DNA of 64,000 nt, taken from NCBI RefSeq assembly GCF_947494055.1, contig NZ_CANLTR010000012.1, positions 1-64,000 on the forward strand, given 5' to 3'. Positions 11,003 through 20,055 of the stretch are shown here, piece by piece. The stretch is from an uncultured Jannaschia sp. (lineage in GTDB: Bacteria; Pseudomonadota; Alphaproteobacteria; Rhodobacterales; Rhodobacteraceae). Below the pieces are notes generated by a model. That model searched no databases. It was not told where the DNA came from and was given only the letters and a program-made list of their open reading frames with translations. The position numbers and the translations under genes are program-made. Positions within the stretch are counted from its first letter, which is position 1. Each line of letters begins with the position of its first letter.

Positions 11003-11099
11003 CGTCGCCGTTCCGTCTTCGCGCGGGATGCGGTGACGGTGGCACGCGCTTTGGCCGGGGTGACCCGCCGTGCCGCCGGGCGGGGCGGTCTCGGTTACC

Positions 11100-11825
11100 T
11101 CAGAAGTTCGACAGGCTCGACGCGGCCGCGGCGGCGAAGCGCTCGACGACGAGGTCCCACATCGCGCGCGCGTCTTCGGTGTCGGCCGCATCGACGATCT
11201 CGAGCTGGCTGCCGCCCTGCGCCTCGGTGAACGCGACCGTCACGCGCGACGCCTCCGCCCGGCCGAGCGTCCAGTCGAGCGCGAGCCGCTGCTCGTCCTG
11301 CTCGACGATGGTGGCCCAGCTCGCCGCCGTGCCGTCGTAGAGCACCTCGCGCAGGGCGCCGCCTGCGTCTCTCTCCATCACCACGGCCTGCGGCAGCGCC
11401 CCGTCCTGCGCCGAGAGCGAGACCCGCGCGACCGGCCACCAGCGCGCGATGTCCTCGCAGAAGAGATGCCGCGCCTCGCCCGGCGTGAGTCGCGTGCTCA
11501 GGGTCCGGCGCAGTCCCGGCCCGGGCGCCGCCGCGATCCGCGTCTCCGAAAGCCGCCCGAGCCACTCCACGAGAGGACCGGCGCCGCCGGCACGAAGCGC
11601 GTAGAGATTGCGCGTGCCCGCCGCCTCGACGGAAACGAGGCCGGCGCCGAGCAGGACCTTGAGATGCTGCGACACGGCCGGCCGGGACACCGGCAGCGTC
11701 TCGGCGATCCGCCCGACCGGGAGGGCGCCGTCGCGCAGCCGGTCGAGCACCGCGCGACGCGTCGGATCGGCCAGGGCCGTGAGGATTGCGTGATGGTCCA
11801 CATCGGAGGACTGAGCGCGGAACAT
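11100..11825 (-). CDS. ArsR-type regulator fused to an SRPBCC/AHSA1 domain
   Basis: A 241-residue two-domain protein. Residues about 8-85 form a winged helix of the ArsR type ([14 protein letters not shown], then the recognition helix in [12 protein letters not shown]). Residues about 95-241 look like an AHSA1/SRPBCC ligand-binding domain, with R-W-W-P and a W-x-x-x-x-x-R-F end. No metal-binding cysteine cluster of the ArsR/SmtB type is visible, so the SRPBCC domain probably senses a small hydrophobic ligand. It diverges from clpP across 171 bases. The ATG at 11825 has little Shine-Dalgarno sequence; a GTG eight codons in is an alternative start. Confidence 0.82.
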   Translation of the reverse strand: MFRAQSSDVDHHAILTALADPTRRAVLDRLRDGALPVGRIAETLPVSRPAVSQHLKVLLGAGLVSVEAAGTRNLYALRAGGAGPLVEWLGRLSETRIAAAPGPGLRRTLSTRLTPGEARHLFCEDIARWWPVARVSLSAQDGALPQAVVMERDAGGALREVLYDGTAASWATIVEQDEQRLALDWTLGRAEASRVTVAFTEAQGGSQLEIVDAADTEDARAMWDLVVERFAAAAASSLSNF

Positions 11826-11852
11826 GGGGATATCAAGGCGACCGGCGGCTCG

Positions 11853-11880
11853 GTACGGACGCCTGCATGCCGCACCGTAC
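11853..11880. promoter_or_regulatory. Short inverted repeat in the regulator-clpP gap
   Basis: GTACGG at 11853-11858 pairs with CCGTAC at 11875-11880, with 16 bases between. It lies about 28-55 bases upstream of the ArsR-SRPBCC start. ArsR-family proteins often bind such interrupted repeats in their own promoters, so this is a candidate autoregulatory operator. Six-base arms are short enough to arise by chance. Confidence 0.3.
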
Positions 11881-11996
11881 GCCGCGTTCACCATCACCGC
11901 CGCGCCACCTTGAAGGCCCCGCCCGCGCCGCTTAGGTGTCGCGTCGACGTTCGCCGCGACAGGCGCGGTCCGGGCGTGGCAGGCAAGGAAAACCCG

Positions 11997-12632
11997 ATGC
12001 GAGATCCAGTCGAACACTTTCAGAACAATCTGGTCCCGATGGTGGTCGAGCAGACCAGCCGGGGCGAGCGTGCCTACGACATCTTCAGCCGCCTGCTGAA
12101 GGAGCGGATCGTCTTCGTGAACGGCCCCGTCCATGACGGGATGAGCCAGCTCGTCGTCGCGCAGCTCCTCCATCTCGAGGCGGAGAACCCGACCAAGGAA
12201 ATCTCGATGTATATCAACTCGCCGGGCGGCAGCGTCGTCTCGGGGATGTCGATCTACGACACGATGCAGTATATCCGCCCCGCGGTTTCCACGCTGGTCT
12301 GCGGGCTCGCCGCGTCGATGGGCTCGGTGATCGCGGTCGGCGGCGAAAAGGGCCTGCGCTTCTCGCTTCCGAACTCGTCGTTCCTCGTGCACCAGCCCTC
12401 GGGCGGCTTCCAGGGCACGGCGGAGGACATCCTGATCTCCGCCCGCTCGATCGAGGCCACGCGGGAGCGGATGTACAAGCTCTACATGCAGCACACGGGT
12501 CAGGACTACGACACCGTGCGCCAAGCGCTCGACCGCGACAAGTGGATGACGCCGCAGGAAGCCAAGGACTGGGGTCACCTCGACCAGATCGTCGAGAACC
12601 GCAACGACGCCAAGTCCGAGGACAAGTCCTGA
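11997..12632 (+). CDS. clpP: ATP-dependent Clp protease proteolytic subunit
   Basis: Serine peptidase subunit that forms the 14-mer chamber working with ClpX or ClpA to degrade unfolded and tagged proteins. The triad is Ser107 in GLAASMGS, His132 in FLVHQPSG and Asp181 in DRDKWM. The 211 residues match the usual length plus a short processed N-terminal propeptide. The ATG at 11997 follows AAGGAAA. It is followed after 204 bases by clpX on the same strand, the standard arrangement. Confidence 0.97.
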   Translation: MRDPVEHFQNNLVPMVVEQTSRGERAYDIFSRLLKERIVFVNGPVHDGMSQLVVAQLLHLEAENPTKEISMYINSPGGSVVSGMSIYDTMQYIRPAVSTLVCGLAASMGSVIAVGGEKGLRFSLPNSSFLVHQPSGGFQGTAEDILISARSIEATRERMYKLYMQHTGQDYDTVRQALDRDKWMTPQEAKDWGHLDQIVENRNDAKSEDKS

Positions 12633-12729
12633 TCCGGGCGCCCGGGTTCACTGCCCCTGCGCAGTCCCCTTGAGGACGGCGCGGGTGCGACAGCGGGTGT
12701 TGCGCCGGTGCCGATTTTGGCATTGTGAC

Positions 12730-12757
12730 CCCAGAACGATCCGCCTAGGCTTCTGGG
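12730..12757. promoter_or_regulatory. Inverted repeat in the clpP-clpX gap
   Basis: CCCAGAA (12730-12736) and TTCTGGG (12751-12757) are perfect 7-base arms 14 bases apart, with CCTAGG in the spacer. The site is about 80 bases before clpX. It may be an operator or a stem-loop setting the clpP/clpX ratio. I could not match it to a known heat-shock element. Confidence 0.3.
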
Positions 12758-12836
12758 CAAATCGGTAATCAGCGGCGGGGCGGACGGCCTCGCGGTCGAC
12801 GGGTCCGGGCGCGCGGACCGGACCAAGGAGGCGAAG

Positions 12837-14102
12837 ATGGCCAATAATTCCAATTCCGGTGACAGCAAGAACACGCTGTATTGCAGCTTCTGCGGGAAGT
12901 CCCAGCACGAGGTCCGCAAGCTGATCGCCGGTCCGACGGTGTTCATCTGCGACGAATGCGTCGAGCTCTGCATGGACATCATCCGCGAGGAGACCAAGGC
13001 GCAGGGGCTCAAGTCGAGCGACGGCACGCCCACGCCGCGCGAGATCTGCAACGTGCTCGACGATTACGTCATCGGGCAGGAGCACGCCAAGCGCGTCCTC
13101 TCGGTCGCCGTGCATAACCACTACAAGCGGCTCGACCATGCCGGGAAGTCCGACATCGAGCTTGCCAAGTCGAACATCCTGCTGATCGGCCCCACCGGCT
13201 GCGGCAAGACGCTGCTGGCGCAGACGCTGGCGCGGATCATCGATGTGCCCTTCACCATGGCCGACGCGACCACGCTGACCGAGGCGGGCTATGTGGGCGA
13301 GGATGTCGAGAACATCATCCTCAAGCTTCTGCAGGCCAGCGAGTACAATGTCGAGCGGGCGCAGCGCGGCATCGTCTATATCGACGAGGTCGACAAGATC
13401 ACCCGCAAGTCCGACAACCCCTCGATCACCCGCGACGTGAGCGGAGAGGGCGTGCAGCAGGCGCTGCTGAAGATCATGGAGGGCACGGTCGCCTCCGTGC
13501 CGCCGCAGGGCGGGCGCAAGCATCCGCAGCAGGAATTCCTGCAGGTCGACACCACCAACATCCTGTTCGTCTGCGGCGGTGCCTTCGCCGGGCTCGACAA
13601 GATCATCTCGCAGCGCGGCAAGGGCTCCTCGATGGGCTTCGGCGCCGAGGTGAAGGCGCCCGAGGAGAAGACGGTGGGCGAGGCCTTCAAGGAGCTGGAA
13701 CCCGAGGATCTGCTGAAGTTCGGCCTGATCCCCGAATTCGTCGGCCGCCTGCCCGTCATCGCCACGCTCGAGGATCTCGACGAGGGGGCGCTGGTCACCA
13801 TCCTGACGCAGCCGAAGAACGCGCTCGTCAAGCAGTACCAGCGGCTGTTCGAGCTCGAGGACGTGCAGCTCACCTTCACGGAGGACGCGCTGACCGGCAT
13901 CGCCAAGCGCGCCATCGAGCGCAAGACGGGCGCGCGCGGCCTGCGCTCGATCATGGAGGACATCCTGCTCGACACGATGTTCGACCTGCCCGGTCTCGAC
14001 ACGGTGGACGAAGTCGTCGTCAACGAGGAAGCGGTGCGCCGCGAGGTGAAGCCCCTGCTGATCCATTCCGACGAGAAGACGAAGGACACGGCGAGCGCCT
14101 GA
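12837..14102 (+). CDS. clpX: ATP-dependent Clp protease ATP-binding subunit ClpX
   Basis: AAA+ unfoldase that feeds substrates to ClpP, 421 residues. The N-terminal four-cysteine zinc domain starts with CSFCGKSQ and continues with [10 protein letters not shown]. Walker A GPTGCGKT is at residues 118-125, and Walker B is [10 protein letters not shown] at about 181-190. The ClpP-docking loop region and the sensor segment [11 protein letters not shown] are present. The start is fixed by AAGGAGG ahead of ATG 12837. A strong stem-loop follows 13 bases after the stop codon. Confidence 0.97.
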   Translation: MANNSNSGDSKNTLYCSFCGKSQHEVRKLIAGPTVFICDECVELCMDIIREETKAQGLKSSDGTPTPREICNVLDDYVIGQEHAKRVLSVAVHNHYKRLDHAGKSDIELAKSNILLIGPTGCGKTLLAQTLARIIDVPFTMADATTLTEAGYVGEDVENIILKLLQASEYNVERAQRGIVYIDEVDKITRKSDNPSITRDVSGEGVQQALLKIMEGTVASVPPQGGRKHPQQEFLQVDTTNILFVCGGAFAGLDKIISQRGKGSSMGFGAEVKAPEEKTVGEAFKELEPEDLLKFGLIPEFVGRLPVIATLEDLDEGALVTILTQPKNALVKQYQRLFELEDVQLTFTEDALTGIAKRAIERKTGARGLRSIMEDILLDTMFDLPGLDTVDEVVVNEEAVRREVKPLLIHSDEKTKDTASA

Positions 14103-14115
14103 GATCCGCGCCACT

Positions 14116-14142
14116 CCCGCCGGCTTTCCGCGAGCCGGCGGG
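14116..14142 (+). terminator. Stem-loop after clpX
   Basis: CCCGCCGGCT (14116-14125) and AGCCGGCGGG (14133-14142) form a perfect 10-bp stem with a 7-base loop, starting 13 bases after the clpX stop. There is no T-run after it, which is common for terminators in very GC-rich genomes, so it may stop or stabilise the 3' end. Confidence 0.6.
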
Positions 14143-14230
14143 GACCGGTCCGTCCGGATCGCGTCATGATCCGGATGCGCCTCCCCGGCCCGCGCCCCCG
14201 TCATGTGTAACCGGTGGTCCGTTGCCGCGC

Positions 14231-14413
14231 ATGTCGTCGGGCCGTGCGCGGGTGGATTTCAAGACCAAGCGCGTGCCCTGTTGGACCGTGCCGGACGAAA
14301 GGTACGCCGACACCGGGATGGAAATCGTGGCGCTGCGCCGGGGCAATCGTACCGTTTCTACCGCACCGTCCCAGTGGAAGTATCGCCGCGGGCCCCATGA
14401 AGCGCCCGGCTGA
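14231..14413 (+). CDS. Small basic hypothetical protein, tentative
   Basis: Possible 60-residue protein beginning MSSGRARVDFKTKR with an ATG at 14231; a TTG three codons earlier is also open. I do not recognise it. In its favour, nearly every codon ends in G or C, as in the neighbouring genes, and the composition (Asp, Lys, Trp, Tyr, Met alongside Arg) is unlike the Arg/Pro-rich false frames nearby. Against it are the weak ribosome-binding site and overlapping open frames on the other strand. It sits in the otherwise gene-free 423 bases between clpX and the carboxypeptidase gene. Confidence 0.4.
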   Translation: MSSGRARVDFKTKRVPCWTVPDERYADTGMEIVALRRGNRTVSTAPSQWKYRRGPHEAPG

Positions 14414-14525
14414 ACCCCGTGATCCGGAACGCCGCACAGGATCGTGCATTTGCGCACCTTTGCTCCCGGCCGCCCTCTTGCCTATACCCGATCCGACCCG
14501 AGACCGAATCCGGAGGCTTCCGCCC

Positions 14526-15686
14526 ATGATCCGTCCGCTGATCGCCGCCCTGCTCCTCGCCGCACCGGCCCTGGCGCAGGAATTCCAGACCCAGGCCGGC
14601 TCCGCCATCGTGGTCGATCACAATACCGGTCAGGTGCTCCTGTCGAAGAACGCCGACGTGCCACTCCCCCCGGCCTCGATGTCTAAGCTGATGACGCTCA
14701 ACATGGTGTTCGAGGCGCTGGAGGACGGCCGGCTCACGCTCGAGACGGAACTGCCGGTGAGCGAGCACGCGGCGAGCTACGGCGGCTCCACGATGTTCCT
14801 CGACCCGCGCGACCGGGTGAGCGTGGAGGACCTGATCCGCGGCGTGGTCGTGCTCTCGGGCAACGACGCCACCGCCGTGCTGGCCGAGGCGATCTCGCCC
14901 GACGGGACCGAGGCCGGCTTCTCGCAGATGATGTCGGAACGTGCGCGCGAGCTCGGGATGCGGAACTCGATGTTCCGCAACTCGAACGGCTGGCCGGCCC
15001 CGGGCCACGTCATGTCGATGGCCGACCTCGCGATTCTGGCCGAACGGCTCATCACCGAGTTCCCAGAATACTACACCTATTTCGCCGAGACCGAGTTCGC
15101 CTTCGACGGCCGCTCGCCCGCGAACCGGTTCAACCGCAACCCGCTCCTGACCCTCGGGATCGGAGCCGACGGGCTCAAGACCGGCCATACGCAGGAGGCG
15201 GGCTACGGCCTCGTCGGCTCCGCCGTGCAGGGCGACCGCCGCGTGACCTTCGTGCTGTCGGGCATGGCGAGCGAATCCGCGCGCGCCGAGGAGAGCGAGC
15301 GGCTCGCGAACTGGGCGTTCCGGCAATTCGCGGAGGAGCGGGTGCTGCAGGACGGCGAAGGCCCGGTGATGGAGGCCGAAGTCTTCATGGGCGAGCGCGA
15401 CACGGTGCCGCTCGTCCCCGAGGGCGAGGTGACGCTGCTCCTGCCGGTCACGGGACGGCAGACGGTGACGGGCGAGATCGCCTATGACGGCCCGGTGGAG
15501 GCGCCGGTCGCGGCAGGCACGCGGCTGGCTACGCTGACGCTGAGCCACCCGGGGATCGCGCCGCTCGAGGTGCCGCTGGTGGCGGGCGCCGACGTGCCGC
15601 GCGCGGGGCCGCTGCGGCGCGTGCAGATCGCCGGCACGCGCGTGGCGGGCGAGCTGCTGGGCTCGGCGCTGGAACGCTTCGAATAG
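14526..15686 (+). CDS. D-alanyl-D-alanine carboxypeptidase (PBP5/6 type)
   Basis: Periplasmic penicillin-binding protein that trims the terminal D-Ala of peptidoglycan pentapeptides, 386 residues. Residues 1-18 form a signal peptide ending ALAQ. The three catalytic motifs are SMSK at 51-54 (nucleophile Ser51), SGN at 111-113 and KTG at 218-220. A beta-rich C-terminal domain follows from about residue 270, as in PBP5/PBP6. The start is supported by CGGAGG upstream. It stands between clpX and the tmk operon, about 100 bases before tmk. Confidence 0.93.
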   Translation: MIRPLIAALLLAAPALAQEFQTQAGSAIVVDHNTGQVLLSKNADVPLPPASMSKLMTLNMVFEALEDGRLTLETELPVSEHAASYGGSTMFLDPRDRVSVEDLIRGVVVLSGNDATAVLAEAISPDGTEAGFSQMMSERARELGMRNSMFRNSNGWPAPGHVMSMADLAILAERLITEFPEYYTYFAETEFAFDGRSPANRFNRNPLLTLGIGADGLKTGHTQEAGYGLVGSAVQGDRRVTFVLSGMASESARAEESERLANWAFRQFAEERVLQDGEGPVMEAEVFMGERDTVPLVPEGEVTLLLPVTGRQTVTGEIAYDGPVEAPVAAGTRLATLTLSHPGIAPLEVPLVAGADVPRAGPLRRVQIAGTRVAGELLGSALERFE

Positions 15687-15787
15687 GGGGCGTCCCGCCC
15701 GGCGGCCGAACGGGCCTCCGGCGGGGATACTTGGGAAGCAAAGACGGGGCGTTTGCCTCCGACCTTTCGGGTGCTAGGGCTGCGCCC

Positions 15788-16384
15788 ATGTTCATCTCCC
15801 TCGAAGGCATCGACGGCTCCGGCAAGTCCACGCAGGCGCGGCGCCTGGCCGAGACGCTGCGCGCGCGGGGCCGCGAGGTCGTCCTGACCCGGGAGCCGGG
15901 CGGCAGCATCGGGGCGGAGGCGATCCGGCGACTGCTCGTCGAGGGGGACACCGATCGCTGGTCGCCGGAGACCGAGCTTCTCCTGTTCAACGCGGCGCGG
16001 CGGGATCATCTGGAGCGCACGATCCGGCCCGCGCTCGACCGCGGCGCGGTGGTCGTCTCCGACCGCTTCGCCGATTCCACGCGGGTCTACCAGGGCGCGA
16101 CGCGGGGCGATCTGCGCGACCTCGTGGACCGGCTGCACGCGCTGGTCATCGGGCGGGAGCCGGACCGGACCTTCGTGATCGACATGGACCCGCGTGCGGC
16201 GCTCGACCGGGGCCTCGCGCGCGGCTCGGGCGAGGACCGGTTCGAGGGGTTCGGGCTGGCGTTCCAGACGACGCTGCGTGCCGGGTTCCTTGCGCTTGCG
16301 GCGGATTTCCCGGATCGCATCCGGGTGATCGACGGCGCGGCGGAGCCCGACACGGTGGCCGCGCGCATCGAGGCGGCGCTGTGA
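15788..16384 (+). CDS. tmk: Thymidylate kinase
   Basis: Phosphorylates dTMP to dTDP for DNA synthesis. The 198-residue protein starts MFISLEGIDGSGKST, with the P-loop at residues 7-15. It contains the dTMP-binding segment VVVSDRFADSTRVYQG near residue 90 and a lid with several arginines around RGLARGSGEDRFE. The ATG at 15788 begins right before the P-loop, as usual for Tmk. It shares GTGA (16381-16384) with the start of holB, so the two are translationally coupled. Confidence 0.95.
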   Translation: MFISLEGIDGSGKSTQARRLAETLRARGREVVLTREPGGSIGAEAIRRLLVEGDTDRWSPETELLLFNAARRDHLERTIRPALDRGAVVVSDRFADSTRVYQGATRGDLRDLVDRLHALVIGREPDRTFVIDMDPRAALDRGLARGSGEDRFEGFGLAFQTTLRAGFLALAADFPDRIRVIDGAAEPDTVAARIEAAL

Positions 16385-17439
16385 GCGACATCCCCGAGCC
16401 CGACCGCCTTCTCGATGCGCCGCATCCACGGGAGACGCCGCGCCTCTACGGGCAGGCAGCGGCGGAGGCGGCCTTCCTCGACGCCTGGAACACCGGGCGG
16501 CTGCACCACGGCTGGCTCCTGACCGGGCCGCGGGGCGTGGGCAAGGCGACGCTGGCCTGGCGCATTGCGCGGTTCCTGCTCAGCGATCTTCCGGCGCGGG
16601 CCGAAACCCTCGATCCGCCGCCGGGCCACCCCGCCCTCTCCCGCATCCGCGCGCTGTCGGAGCCCGGGCTCATGCTGCTCCGCCGGCCCTGGGACGAGAA
16701 GGCGAAGCGGCTTCGCGCCGAGATCACGGTGGAGGAGGCGCGCCGGCTGGGCGGGTTCTTCGCGCTGTCGGCGCAGGGGCGGCGAGTGGTGATCGTCGAT
16801 GCGGCGGACGATCTGAACCGCAACGCCGCCAACGCGATCCTGAAGGTGCTGGAGGAGCCGCCCGCGGGCGCGACGCTCCTCCTCGTCGCGCACCAGCCGG
16901 CACGGCTCCTGCCGACGATCCGTTCGCGCTGCCGGGTGCTGCGTCTGGGGCCGCTCGAGCCCGACGATCTGGAAGCGGCGGTGGTGCAGGCGGGCGCGCC
17001 GGCCGCCGCGGCCTCGGCGCTGGCCGAAGGTTCGGTCGGGGCGGCGCTGGCGCTCGCCGAGGGGGGTGCGGCGATCTACGAGGGGCTGCTCGACCTCTTC
17101 GCGGGCGGCGCGATGGACCGGCGCCAGGCGCGCGCGATGGCCGATGCCTGTGCCGGGCGGGCCGGCGGTGAGACGCTCGACGCGACGCTGGCGGCGATCG
17201 ACCGGCTGCTGCACCGCGCGGCACGGGCCGGGCTGCTGGGTCCGCCGGCGGACGCGCCCGAGGCGGAGGCGCGCGTGCTTCGCCGTCTCGCGCCCCACGA
17301 CGCGGCTGCGCGCGGTTGGGCACAGGTCTCGCAGGACGTGTCGGACCGCGCCGCCCATGCCCGGGCGGTGAACGTCGATGCCGCGGCGATCGTGTGGGAC
17401 GCGCTGGCCCGGATCGAGGCGCAGGCGCGGCGCGCCTGA
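16381..17439 (+). CDS. holB: DNA polymerase III subunit delta'
   Basis: Clamp-loader subunit of the replicative polymerase, 352 residues. The AAA+ fold shows GPRGVGKA at residues 49-56 and a Walker B-like VVIVDAADDLN. The segment AANAILKVLEEPP carries the conserved L-x-K-x-L-E-E-P-P sequence of delta'/gamma subunits, and SRC-type residues follow (TIRSRCRVL). The start is GTG overlapping the tmk stop by four bases. The tmk-holB-tatD order is common in proteobacteria. The C-terminal third is alanine-rich and less conserved. Confidence 0.92.
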   Translation: MSDIPEPDRLLDAPHPRETPRLYGQAAAEAAFLDAWNTGRLHHGWLLTGPRGVGKATLAWRIARFLLSDLPARAETLDPPPGHPALSRIRALSEPGLMLLRRPWDEKAKRLRAEITVEEARRLGGFFALSAQGRRVVIVDAADDLNRNAANAILKVLEEPPAGATLLLVAHQPARLLPTIRSRCRVLRLGPLEPDDLEAAVVQAGAPAAAASALAEGSVGAALALAEGGAAIYEGLLDLFAGGAMDRRQARAMADACAGRAGGETLDATLAAIDRLLHRAARAGLLGPPADAPEAEARVLRRLAPHDAAARGWAQVSQDVSDRAAHARAVNVDAAAIVWDALARIEAQARRA

Positions 17440-17480
17440 CCGGCTTGCGCGCCCGGGCCCCGCCCGCTACCCCGCGCGGC

Positions 17481-18263
17481 ATGGAGCCCCGCATCACCGA
17501 CAGCCACTGCCATCTCGACTTTCCGCAATTCGCGGAGGAACTGCCCGCGATCCGCGCCCGCGCCGCCGAGGCCGGGGTGCACCGGATGGTCACGATCTGC
17601 ACCAAGCTGCGCAATGCCCCCGCCGTCCGCGCCCTGTCGGAGACGCTCGACGGCGTGTTCTGGGCCGCAGGCACCCATCCGATGAGCGCCGCCGAGGAGC
17701 CGATGGCGACGGTCGAGGAGCTTTGCGCGCTGGCCGAGCACCCTCGCATGGTCGGGATCGGGGAGACCGGGCTCGACTACCATTACACCGCCGATACGAA
17801 GGCCGTGCAGCAGGAGAGCCTGCGCATCCATATCGAGGCGGCGCGCCGGACCGGCCTGCCCCTGATCATCCACGCCCGCGACGCCGACGACGACATGACG
17901 CGCATCCTGACCGAGGCGCATCGCGCCGGACCCTATTCCTGCGTCATGCACTGCTTCAGCTCCGGGCCGGCGCTGGCGGAGACCGCGCTCGATCTGGGGT
18001 TCTACCTGTCGATGTCGGGCATCGCGGCCTTTCCGCGGAGCGGCGACCTGCGCGACATCTTCGCCGCCGCGCCGCTCGACCGCATCCTGGTGGAGACCGA
18101 CGCCCCCTATCTCGCGCCGCCGCCGCACCGCGGGAAGCGGAACGAGCCGGCCTTCGTCGCGCATACGGCGCGGAAGGGGGCGGACGTGTTCGGGATGGAT
18201 TACGCCGATTTCGCCGCCGCGACCGAGGCGAATTTCGAGCGGCTCTTCGCGAAGGCCGTCTGA
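17481..18263 (+). CDS. tatD: TatD-family metal-dependent DNase
   Basis: A 260-residue TIM-barrel metallohydrolase of the TatD family (3'-5' exonuclease activity in characterised members). Metal ligands are visible in ITDSHCHLD (His9, His11), the glutamate in GIGETGLDYHY, His in LIIHARDAD, His in VMHCFSSG and Asp in LVETDAPYL. The ATG at 17481 sits just before the first ligand strand, as in the family. It is the third gene of the tmk-holB-tatD operon, 41 bases after holB. Confidence 0.93.
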   Translation: MEPRITDSHCHLDFPQFAEELPAIRARAAEAGVHRMVTICTKLRNAPAVRALSETLDGVFWAAGTHPMSAAEEPMATVEELCALAEHPRMVGIGETGLDYHYTADTKAVQQESLRIHIEAARRTGLPLIIHARDADDDMTRILTEAHRAGPYSCVMHCFSSGPALAETALDLGFYLSMSGIAAFPRSGDLRDIFAAAPLDRILVETDAPYLAPPPHRGKRNEPAFVAHTARKGADVFGMDYADFAAATEANFERLFAKAV

Positions 18264-18270
18264 ACGGGGG

Positions 18271-18717
18271 TCATGCCGGCACGCGCTCTTCCTGCAAAAG
18301 CTGCGTGCGGCCGCGATGCCGGTGTCGGTAGAGGATTTGCGCCCATTGCACCACCAGCGGGGTCTTCCAGCCGGCCTCGATCTCGACGCTCTCCTCGATC
18401 CGGCTGCCGCGCCCGTCGGGTAGAACGTGCAGGTCGTGGACCCAGTCGCGCACGCCGGCGCCGAACTCGCGGCTGCGGAAGCGGCGGGCGACCGGGTCGC
18501 AGGCGACGACCTCCATGCGGTAGGCCTCGGGCGGCAGCAGGCCGAAGAGACGCACGCGGACCTCGATCACCTGCCCCGCGCTGACCTGTCCAACGGGCAG
18601 GCCCTCGAACCGGACAAGCGGCGCGCAGACCTGCGCCAGCGCATCGTAATCGGTCGCGATCTCCCAGACCGCGTCGGGATGCGCGGCGTAGCGATGGGTG
18701 AAGGCGACGTGCGCCAC
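18271..18717 (-). CDS. SRPBCC-family protein
   Basis: A 148-residue single-domain protein resembling START/polyketide-cyclase (SRPBCC) proteins: an early strand VAHVAFTHRYAAHPDAVWEIATDY, a central run of beta strands, and a C-terminal helix W-A-Q-I-L-Y-R-H-R. Such proteins bind hydrophobic ligands; the ligand here is unknown. The probable start is GTG at 18717, 12 bases after the stop of the upstream cyclase gene with GGGCGGGG before it. The two genes likely form one transcript, which ends against tatD with only seven bases between. Confidence 0.65.
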   Translation of the reverse strand: MAHVAFTHRYAAHPDAVWEIATDYDALAQVCAPLVRFEGLPVGQVSAGQVIEVRVRLFGLLPPEAYRMEVVACDPVARRFRSREFGAGVRDWVHDLHVLPDGRGSRIEESVEIEAGWKTPLVVQWAQILYRHRHRGRTQLLQEERVPA

Positions 18718-18728
18718 CGCCCCGCCCG

Positions 18729-19556
18729 TCAGACCATCGCGAAGATGCGCGCCGGGCCGCCGGTGCCGCGGCGGTGCTTCGGCGCTCCGACCATCAGGGT
18801 CGCGCCGGCGGCGGGCACGGCGTCGAGCCCGGCCAGGCACTCGATCCCGTAGCGCCCGGCGGGAAGCCAGGCGTAATGCGTCGCGAAGTCCTGCGACGGC
18901 CCGTGGTCGAGCGACAGCGTATCCACCGCGATCGCGCCGGCGAGGCTCTGCAGCAGCATGTCCGTCGCCTCGGGGTGAAATCCGGGGAAATGCATGACCC
19001 CGTCCGCATCGGCGTTGCGGAAGCCGTCGCCGTCGACCTTCTCCGCCCAGCCCGACAGCATCGCCACGCAGGCGCGGTCGGGAAACTCGCCGTTGGCCGC
19101 GATCCAGGCCTGAAGGTCGTCCGGCGTCACCTGCGCATCCGCATCCGCCGCCGCCTTCTCGCGGATGTCGATCACGCAAAGCGGACAGACAAGGCTCGCG
19201 ACCGGCAGTTCGTCCACCGACTGGCCATCCTCGGAGAAGTGCAGCGGCGCGTCGATATGGGTGCCGGTATGTTCGTCGATCGTCAGGTCGTAGAGGTTGT
19301 AGCCGTCGGCGGCGAAGTCGTACTTCTTCGTCATCGCGAAGCCCGGCACGCCGGGAAAGGTCGGGAAATCCTCCGACAGGGTGTGGGTCATGTCATGGAC
19401 GGCGATCTCGGCCTGCGCGCGGGCCGGGGTGGTCATCGTCCCGGTGGCGAGGCCCGCCGCCCCCGCGGCGAGCGCGCCGCGCATCAGGTCCCGACGGCTC
19501 GGCCCTCGCTCGAGCATCCGCTCCCGGACCCTGTTCATCACGCAGATGTCGCACAT
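18729..19556 (-). CDS. Exported cyclase-family hydrolase (kynurenine formamidase-like)
   Basis: A 275-residue metal-dependent hydrolase of the cyclase family, which includes bacterial kynurenine formamidase and isatin hydrolase. The metal-binding signature HTGTHIDAPLHF is at residues 96-107. Residues 20-48 form a twin-arginine signal (SRRDLMRGAL then an alanine-rich core and ARAQA), so it is probably exported folded by Tat. An unusual N-terminal CxxC pair lies before the twin arginines; a start at Met8 would remove it. It is paired with a downstream SRPBCC gene. The substrate is undetermined. Confidence 0.8.
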   Translation of the reverse strand: MCDICVMNRVRERMLERGPSRRDLMRGALAAGAAGLATGTMTTPARAQAEIAVHDMTHTLSEDFPTFPGVPGFAMTKKYDFAADGYNLYDLTIDEHTGTHIDAPLHFSEDGQSVDELPVASLVCPLCVIDIREKAAADADAQVTPDDLQAWIAANGEFPDRACVAMLSGWAEKVDGDGFRNADADGVMHFPGFHPEATDMLLQSLAGAIAVDTLSLDHGPSQDFATHYAWLPAGRYGIECLAGLDAVPAAGATLMVGAPKHRRGTGGPARIFAMV

Positions 19557-19635
19557 GGCGTGCCCCTTTCAGCCAGACAAGACAGGCTGGTCGCGGGCCG
19601 GGCGCCCTGTCAAGCCGCGGCTTGCGCGTGCACCG

Positions 19636-19917
19636 TCAGCGGCGCGAAAGGCGGCGCGAATTTGCCCGCGTCGCCCGTCCGATGGGCGTGAGCGCCATCC
19701 CGTAGGCCTGCGCCGGCGTCTTGCCCGCCATCAGCGCGCCGACGGCTGCGAGGCCCGATTGCGCGAAGGCGGTCTGCTTTTCGGTGACCATGCGGGTGTT
19801 CTCGTCCGGCGCGGCGCTCATCACCCCCGCCATGCCGAGCATCCGCAGCCCGATCACGGTCTGGGCTTCCATCATCATCTGCGCCGTCCGCATCTGCAGC
19901 CGCAACAATTCCATCAT
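19636..19917 (-). CDS. Small conserved protein, often labelled antifreeze-like
   Basis: A 93-residue, methionine-rich helical protein beginning MMELLRLQMRTAQMMMEAQ and ending in a basic tail (SRRLSRR). The pattern VIGLRMLGMAG then DENTRMVTEK resembles a small Rhodobacteraceae family that annotation pipelines call antifreeze protein; I know of no experimental support for that name. The amphipathic helix could instead bind membranes or granules like a phasin. It stands alone between the Tat-exported cyclase gene and the divergent pyrC. Confidence 0.7.
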   Translation of the reverse strand: MMELLRLQMRTAQMMMEAQTVIGLRMLGMAGVMSAAPDENTRMVTEKQTAFAQSGLAAVGALMAGKTPAQAYGMALTPIGRATRANSRRLSRR

Positions 19918-20055
19918 CGTATCGCTCCGTTCTCAAAGGCGTGAGTGGAGACCTTCGCGCCGGCGGCGGCAAGGGGGAAACGACGCGCCGCTGCGTCGCG
20001 ATCATCCCCGGCCGCCTCTGGTCATCCGCGCCCCGGCCGGGTTACCCCTGCCGGT

